The notes under the pieces were generated by a model that was not told the DNA's origin, did not search any database, and saw only the letters and a list, made by a program, of their open reading frames with translations. DNA of 64,000 nt from Apostichopus japonicus (lineage: Eukaryota > Echinodermata > Holothuroidea > Aspidochirotida > Stichopodidae), in the NCBI RefSeq assembly GCF_037975245.1, contig NC_092566.1, positions 11,545,501 to 11,609,500 of the forward strand. Reading direction: 5' to 3'. This document shows positions 58,037 to 64,000 of the stretch, piece after piece (the first letter of the stretch is position 1; the number at the start of each line of letters is the position of its first letter). A program made the translations under genes and the position numbers.

Positions 58037-58270
58037 GGAGTGTTAGCTCAGTGGTTAACGCCAGTGTCTTCCAATCATAAGGACCCGAGTTCGAGTCACT
58101 CCAAGATTAATGTATGTCGTCCAGTTACAGAGTTGCTGACAATTGACAATTTATAATCATGGACGTTAAATATGATGATCTAAGAGACTGACTTCGGTCA
58201 GCTTGCGGCTTTGATAAGCCAATGAGGCTTCTTCGCGAGTTCCTGCTTGCAGGAGGATCTTAAATACATA
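58037..58270 (+). mobile_element. tRNA-derived SINE
   Basis: Head 58037-58111 is tRNA-like: GGAGTGT acceptor strand pairs with CACTCC, A box TTAGCTCAGTGGTTAA, B-box-like GAGTTCGAGTC, but the anticodon loop has 8 nt and the T stem is poor. The body follows (CTTCGGTCAGCTTGCGGC, GCCAATGAGGCTTCTTCGCG, GCTTGCAGGAGGATCTT) and an AAATACATAC tail. No clear target duplication. Confidence 0.65.
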
Positions 58271-58339
58271 CAAAATACACGCCCATGTAAGAGTAATATA
58301 AAAGTAAGGGGGCAATCCACGGAGTTGCAGATATCTCAT

Positions 58340-58640
58340 CATGCGCTAGCAACACGGATTTCAAATTTATGATGAACTACACAATCTGGCAATCGGAGGA
58401 AAGTACGACTTGAAATTTTTGTGAAGATTCCATGTCAATTTTTACTAGTAAAGTTGACTTTTAATTCCAGGGGCCTGTGAAAAATAAGGGTTCACCCTGA
58501 GGTACCTTCCGACCAAGTTTGAAGAAAATCTGCGCAGTCGTGTAGGAGGAGGTAGTTTGACACAAAAATTGGACACACACACATTGAATGACACACCCGC
58601 ACACACGGACACGTTTTGACCCTCCCTCATTCACCTTCCG
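58340..58640. repeat. dispersed retroposon-like body with CA-rich tail
   Basis: GGTTCACCCTGAGGTACCTT, GAAAATCTGCGCAGTCGTG, AGGAGGTAGTTTGACACA, then CACACACACATTGAATGACA and CACACACGGACACG. Looks like a dispersed repeat, not a gene. Confidence 0.4.
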
Positions 58641-58679
58641 ATCACTCTAGGGTACCCTAGCATGGGGTAACCCCCCCCC

Positions 58680-61600
58680 CCCCGAGAGCAGCTATAAAGG
58701 AAAATTAACCATGACCATGGCAACTGTTGCTACGGCAACTGACATAGCTGTATAATGCCCAACTGGCAAAGTAACTAAAATAGTCTCATCTATGGGAGCT
58801 ATGGGAGCGATGAGCTAAATATGAGAAAAAGAAACAGAAAACCAAAGCTTTTATCTGTTTCTGTTTCTTCTGTCGTCTACATATCGAGGATTAAGATAAT
58901 ATTAAGCTAAAAATTGCTAAAGCTTCGGGTGCCTCCCAGACCCCCAGCAAGATTTGTAATACAATACACTGAAACTGAATTCCTCTCTGAACTTTAGTTT
59001 GCTTTAAAAAAAATCAAAACAACAAGAACTATCTGCAAATGCTGCAGCTGAAGTCCCCAGTATTCACATCAAACATTAGAACACATCCCAGAGAACTGTC
59101 ATATGCTACATATTCTTTTTGAGATGTGTTTTTGTTGTTTGAATTCGCTACAAGAAAACACGGAGTATGAAGTGCTAAAGCTTCCGGGAACAATAAAGAA
59201 CAATAAATATCTAATCCGCTGAATCTTGCAAAGGATTTTTTCCTTTGGGCTCCCACTAAGGTTCTGATCCATTCCATAGAAAGTTTAGAATAATTTATCT
59301 TTCTAATGTTTTATCATATAAAAGACACTACAAGAGAACAAGGAACATATGTTAAACCTTTCGGGTTTTTCGTCTACCCCTTCCATCCGCCCTTGACGGC
59401 ACTAGGTCTTTGAAATAATTTTAAGAGAAATTAGAATACACTCTCTCTCTCTCTCACTTTTTTTTGTACTTTATACTTTTGTTTATACTCTTTTTGGTTT
59501 ATATTTAGCAACGTTGCTTAGCCAGTCACTGCAATCGGTCCCAAAAATCTAATCGGTATCAAAGATGGTGACTGTAGCCTACGCTCCTGACTAGAGGCCC
59601 ATAAACAGACCGAGTGGTATGCCTCTCTACCTATCGCAGACCACTGTTCCCCATCTGTTCTACCAATATGTGTATATATAACATCTTCACAAATTACAGT
59701 TCACGAGTATTGTGCTTTTCCTTAAAATGTCGGTGCCCCTCTATCTCAGATTTCTTGACTAGGCGGGCCTGCGGCAATAACAGTTTTTGAGAGTAGTACG
59801 TGTCACAGCATCAGATGCAATTTAACTACGATATTTTTGGCACAAAAGCAATCGACTCGCACCATGTAAATGAACATGTAATTTGGACAGTTTGACATTT
59901 CGTATGACTGCTGAGAGTCAATTCAATTCTTTGGAGCCGAGCAACCTCATTTTTGAAATATTCTATCCAAGTTAGGGTTGTGAAAGAGAAGTTCCTCGTA
60001 ACCACAATTGTCTGCTTTAAGTGATAACCAAAGAATTTTTTTATGAAACCACCAACCCTTTCCCATCCTCTCCCTCTATCTCACCCCTTTCCCTTCATTA
60101 CCCTTCACCAAATAAAACTTTGTATTACAATCAATGTATTAAAGTAGATGATTTTTCATCATGTGTGTTCATGACGGCGTCCCATAGAACGATTTGGCTA
60201 CCGATTGCAGATATCATATTCATGCCACCTCCTTTACTCGCGTGCATCGAATTTTACATTGGTGTTGAGTTCCAAATCCAGGCGTTAGCAAATTGCAAGG
60301 TATATTTGCAATTTTCACGTTCATTAGTTAATTTCGACCAAGAAAAAGCACCAACCGGTAAGTAATTCCCATATGCCACAGATGACCTGGGAAAGTTTTG
60401 CTGCTGTCTTAACATCCTAACATACATTACAACTAGTTACAAGTACAATAGGACTGTGTTGGGCGGACTTAGGCCTATGTTAAGCTACAAGTACAACTAG
60501 TCTAAATACAAAGGCGTTTACACTTCCAGCGATTTTTTCTGCAGTTTTGTTCGTCAATTGGGAGCTAAATACCTAGTCATATGCGCGAGTCTATTTTATG
60601 TAATATATTGTACTATGTAAACGTTGTTTATTGGCAATTGCAGTGCTATAACACAGGTACAAATAACATACAGTACACACAGCATAATTAATAACACATG
60701 ACATCTAGGCTAGGCCTACTGTAGCCTGTAGGTAGCATATGCCTATTAAAAGACCGATTAACTTACACACTAAATCACATACCTAATGTGGTTTCTAAGT
60801 CTAGTTCGAAGTTCTCTCTAGCCATAAGCTACCCATCACTGCAGCTGAAAAGCTTGCCTTTCATAGCACTATAAATTTTCCATATCATGACCGTGAAGAT
60901 TTTTTGCTATCAGAGCCTGATGTTTTCGTCACTTGTAAACAACCGCTTGACTCAGTCTGAGAAAACAATTTTCGTTTGCTGCTCCTGGGAGGCATCAAGA
61001 GGTCTAAAATTGCCTCAATTGACCCGATTTTTGTACCACATGCACTTCCATTCATGTTATTGAACATGCAAGCCACAAAAACCCAGATCCTGTTTGATAT
61101 ATCAAACAAGATGTTCTCCTATTGCATTTTGGTACTTTCCCTGAAGGGGAACATTCGGGCGGATTATTAAAGTAACAGATGATTTTTTTCTTAAATTCCA
61201 AAATTATACTTTTTATAGTCATCACAATATAAGCCACAACAGCACAGTGTGTAATACACATATATGGGCTATACTGTGTACGCAGTAACCAGGTCTAAGT
61301 CTGCAACAGTCACCAATGTTAATAAGCTGGACCAATTTGGGTGCATTTATGATTCTTCCAGGTTTTATTGGTATACCTGATCACAGTTGACTTGGTCTGG
61401 AATGCACTACCTACAGCAACATCATCCAGAGAAGGGTCAGGCTGTATCTCTGGCTCTGAAAGCTGATGAAAACTACTTTTGTTTACTGTAGCTCAGCTGA
61501 TTCCTCCCAAAGTGACCTTTAGGACATACCCGAATGTATTCCTGAACAGTTTGGAACATGTTAAACTGATATTGCATGTCACTCCTCTTGAAAACATGGT

Positions 61601-62150
61601 TAATCTACAGTATGTCCCTGGTTATATCACATTAAAATTTGGTCATAATTTTGAATTTCATGCCAACTTTGAATCACCAATGAAGCTTCGGATGGGGAGG
61701 GGTTGTGTAGGCAAGTTCCCTATCCCCCTCAATTTCATGTGATGCACGCAGGTGCATTCTTGCACTTGAAAAATTCCAAACTTTTCCCCCAGTTTGGACA
61801 TTTTGGTGCCACCAAAAATCAAAGCAAGATCACATTAGGAAAGTGCCACAGAACTCTATATTTTACTTGAATCACTGCATTGTTGAAACTTAAGTCCACA
61901 ACATCTTACTGTGGAAAAGTTACACATGCACTAGCTCACAGTCTTGTACACAATGCAGGTTTGTAAATATGAATGTTTGTAATTTGATATAAATTTTAAG
62001 TGCTAAAAAATCCCTTTAAAATCTCTAATTAAAGCATGTGTTATAAACATGTACAATTTAGACTTGATAACCAACAAAACTAGTGCAACAACATGTAAAC
62101 AGAGAAAAAGCATAATTAGGAAATCACAAATAAACCAGGTGTGAGCTTTC
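58680..62150. other. intergenic or ERLIN 5' region
   Basis: Mostly AT-rich. A strong plus-strand donor, ACCAACCG|gtaagt, occurs at 60357/60358 and could end a non-coding first exon of the ERLIN gene 2.8 kb downstream; this is only a position-based guess. A (CT)n tract is at about 59441-59456. Short open frames at 60021-60365 and 60885-61109 have no family signature. Confidence 0.35.
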
Positions 62151-62159
62151 AAATTCTGC

Positions 62160-62690
62160 TCCTCGTTTAATCATCAAACCAAAAAATATGATCTGATTAC
62201 TCCAGTATTGAAAATGCTTTATTAACTGCCAGTTTAACAGTGAATCGTTTTCGAAATGTTATGCTTAGGTTTAATATTCTTCATGGCAACGCCCCAACCT
62301 ACTTTCAGAGTGAACTGTTGATATGGGCTTGTAGTGGGCATATTCTATTGATTGAAAGCCCTGGCCTTCATCAACCATTGAGTTAAACTTTTATGGTGAT
62401 TGGGCATTTCATATTTGTGCACCACATCTATGGAAAGTCCTACTATTAGCACTTTGTCTTTTACCCACTTTGCACTTAAATGTCTCCTCTTGTGTTTATT
62501 TGTCTTAACATTGTTTATATTAGTTTCATCATTTTTTTTCTTATTTTGCTTTGACTACTGAAGTTCTTTATTACTCTGTATGTATCTCATATTTGTACTT
62601 ATTAAGATTTTACTATATAGTCCCATGTAAAGTGCGTTGAGATATTCGTTTTAAGTTAAGTGCTATATAACTATATATTGTTATTGTGAT
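62160..62690 (+). mobile_element. LINE C-terminal relic and 3' tail
   Basis: Broken frames resemble the LINE RT C-terminal region (PTYFQSELL, then CTTSMESPTIS equivalent to the APxLWNxLP motif). A tail follows with GTAAAGTGCGTTGAGATATT and AAGTGCTATATAACTATATA, the usual non-LTR terminus. Confidence 0.65.
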
Positions 62691-63169
62691 CATGCAAATC
62701 TATAATGATGGCCTCTGTTGTGTACCGGACAATATTGCTTTTAACTTGAAGATGAAGCTCAGAAGTATAAACAATACTTTACTGTCAACTAGTTTGTCAT
62801 TGAATACTCCATACTTTCATATGAAAAGTGTAGAATCATTTAGTTTGTTTAGTTTGCCTATTCATGAATTTCATAAACAACCTCTAAAGGGAGATTTGGC
62901 CATCTGAACCAAGATTTAGTCCTCTTGGAGAGTTGGATAACAATTACTAGCCCTGTTTCATTGTATGCAGAAATCTTTGGCCTACAACTGTTTACAATGT
63001 AATGTACAAGTATACTATAACACAGCTTGATGAGAATTATGAGAATACAGGATATGCCATTGGTTGGCTAGCCTTTGGTGGGAGTTGGGAAGAGAGTCAT
63101 GACATTTAAATGGTTTGAAAGGACACCAACGGCATATCTTTCTCTGATTTTGTACATTTTGTATTGCAG

Positions 63170-63262
63170 ACCCCAAAATGGCAAACGTTGCACCAGTCAT
63201 TGCAGTGATTATTGCTATGGTAGCGTTTTCGCTGAATTTCGCCGTGCACAAAATAGAAGAAG
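63170..63262 (+). CDS. ERLIN: ERLIN exon with start codon
   Basis: 5'UTR 63170-63177, then ATGGCAAACGTTGCACCAGT and on to GAAGAAG. The peptide has a short N-terminus and one hydrophobic segment (PVIAVIIAMVAFSLNFAV), the type II-like signal anchor of erlins. Ends in phase 1. Confidence 0.92.
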
Positions 63263-63638
63263 GTGAGTTAAAGCACCATCTTTAAAAAGGACTCCAGATT
63301 GTCAAAGCAAGAAGGAAATGATCTGTATTGCATATTAAATGTTAGAACATCAATGTTTAATTGGATCAGTGTGATATATATACATTTTGGGGTGTTGTCG
63401 TAAGAAACATCATGACCATGTTCAAAGAGAAAAAACTGTTAAACTATTTGATAAACGTCTAATGTTACTGTTCCTCTATACCACATGGTAATTAACTTCA
63501 GTTTTAAGCCCCATTGTTGATGACAGGCTAATAAACCTACTACTTTTATCAACTTCTTGTAATCTTCGATATGAATATTCTTGACAAATGAATCTTACTG
63601 TATTTCTGCCCTCAGGCCATGTTGGAGTTTATTACAGA
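63170..63638 (+). CDS. ERLIN: ERLIN (ER lipid-raft SPFH protein), N-terminal two exons, partial
   Basis: Erlins are SPFH/prohibitin-domain proteins of the ER membrane that form ring complexes and help target activated IP3 receptors for ER-associated degradation. Seen here: 28 codons plus one base at 63178-63262 (N-terminal membrane anchor, about residues 5-23, then AVHKIEE), and a 23-nt exon 63616-63638 giving, with the split codon, GHVGVYYR. KIEEGHVGVYYR matches human ERLIN1/2 KIEEGHIGVYYR. Splice sites: acceptor tttgtattgcag before 63170, donor GAAG|gtgagt, acceptor tttctgccctcag, donor AGA|gtaagt. The ATG (AAAATGG) lies 9 nt into its exon, so a non-coding 5' exon exists upstream. The SPFH domain itself is beyond the window. 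Confidence 0.9.
63616..63638 (+). CDS. ERLIN: ERLIN 23-nt microexon
   Basis: Adds HVGVYYR after the split Gly codon and ends in phase 0. Supported by the exact ERLIN motif and by consensus splice sites on both sides. The next coding exon (expected to start GGxL) is not in the window. Confidence 0.88.
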
Positions 63639-64000
63639 GTAAGTACTTCTACTAATATTAATAAATTCCCAGACTTAATATCCTCATTACTACAACCTTA
63701 AGTATGGTTTCACCTGGTTGTTGGTGAAAGTTTCCAGCCTTCATAGATATGCATGCCTTTGTAGATCACAAAGAGGTTGAAGTTGTATAGTTTCAGGCTG
63801 TAAATGTACAATATCAATGTGGCTTATCCATGATTTCCCCTCTCTTTTCTTCTGTGCTTGGCCCAAGGAGACATTTTCAGCCTGTACCATTGTGGAATGT
63901 GATGTTAGGTTTCTATCTGGAACTTGTTTGAACTCTGTGCTACTGCCAGCCCCTTCTTATTATTTGTTAAAGTACTGTAATGTAACCTATCGTTAGGGTG

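Noticed and set aside
58037-58111. Functional tRNA gene
   Set aside because: 8-nt anticodon loop and weak T stem. The attached body and tail fit a SINE.
60021-60365. 114-codon plus-strand frame
   Set aside because: No domain signature. The donor at its end (60357/60358) may belong to a non-coding exon instead.
60885-61109. Minus-strand frame whose end reads MPPRSSKRKLFSQTESS
   Set aside because: Somewhat protein-like and basic, but no family was recognised, and no splice partner or clear start choice is visible.

Overview
The window is animal nuclear DNA: AT-rich, with long introns, GT-AG splice sites, many degenerate transposons and no operon structure. An NF-kB precursor with Rel homology, ankyrin and death domains, a QRFP-receptor-like GPCR, Penelope and hAT elements and tRNA-derived SINEs together suggest a marine invertebrate deuterostome, most likely an echinoderm. 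The species cannot be fixed from the sequence. All exon edges were chosen by eye from splice consensus plus unbroken reading frame and family similarity.

Left half (about 1.1 to 33 kb, minus strand): one p105/p100-type NF-kB gene. I could follow 17 coding exons from the ATG at 29563 to the stop at 1407. Their lengths sum to 3447 nt, giving 1148 residues with every splice phase matching. Order: short N-terminus, Rel homology domain, nuclear localisation signal, a Gln-rich linker in place of the usual Gly-rich region, six to seven ankyrin repeats with an acidic insert, a DSGxxS phosphodegron, and a C-terminal death domain. Introns carry three copies of a TTAA-flanked MITE, a LINE relic and several minisatellites. 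A palindromic kB-type site lies about 3.1 kb upstream of the coding start.

Middle (33 to 44 kb): a transposon graveyard. A degenerate Ty3/gypsy integrase relic, a tRNA-like sequence between two direct repeats, and a Penelope-like retroelement (RT plus GIY-YIG) interrupted by two hAT elements. One of these hosts a second hAT, which hosts a third element, each with its own target-site duplication.

Right part (44 to 64 kb): a single-exon (7TM part) neuropeptide GPCR on the plus strand at 46.2-47.4 kb, an orphan candidate coding exon at 50.7 kb (minus), a 96-bp perfect palindrome, a 20-bp-period GATATC minisatellite, LINE and SINE relics, and the first two coding exons of an ERLIN (SPFH-domain) gene that runs off the right edge. 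No functional tRNA, rRNA or CRISPR was found. The three recognised genes do not form a pathway unit. The proximity of NF-kB and ERLIN is nevertheless interesting because human NFKB2 and ERLIN1 are both on 10q24.
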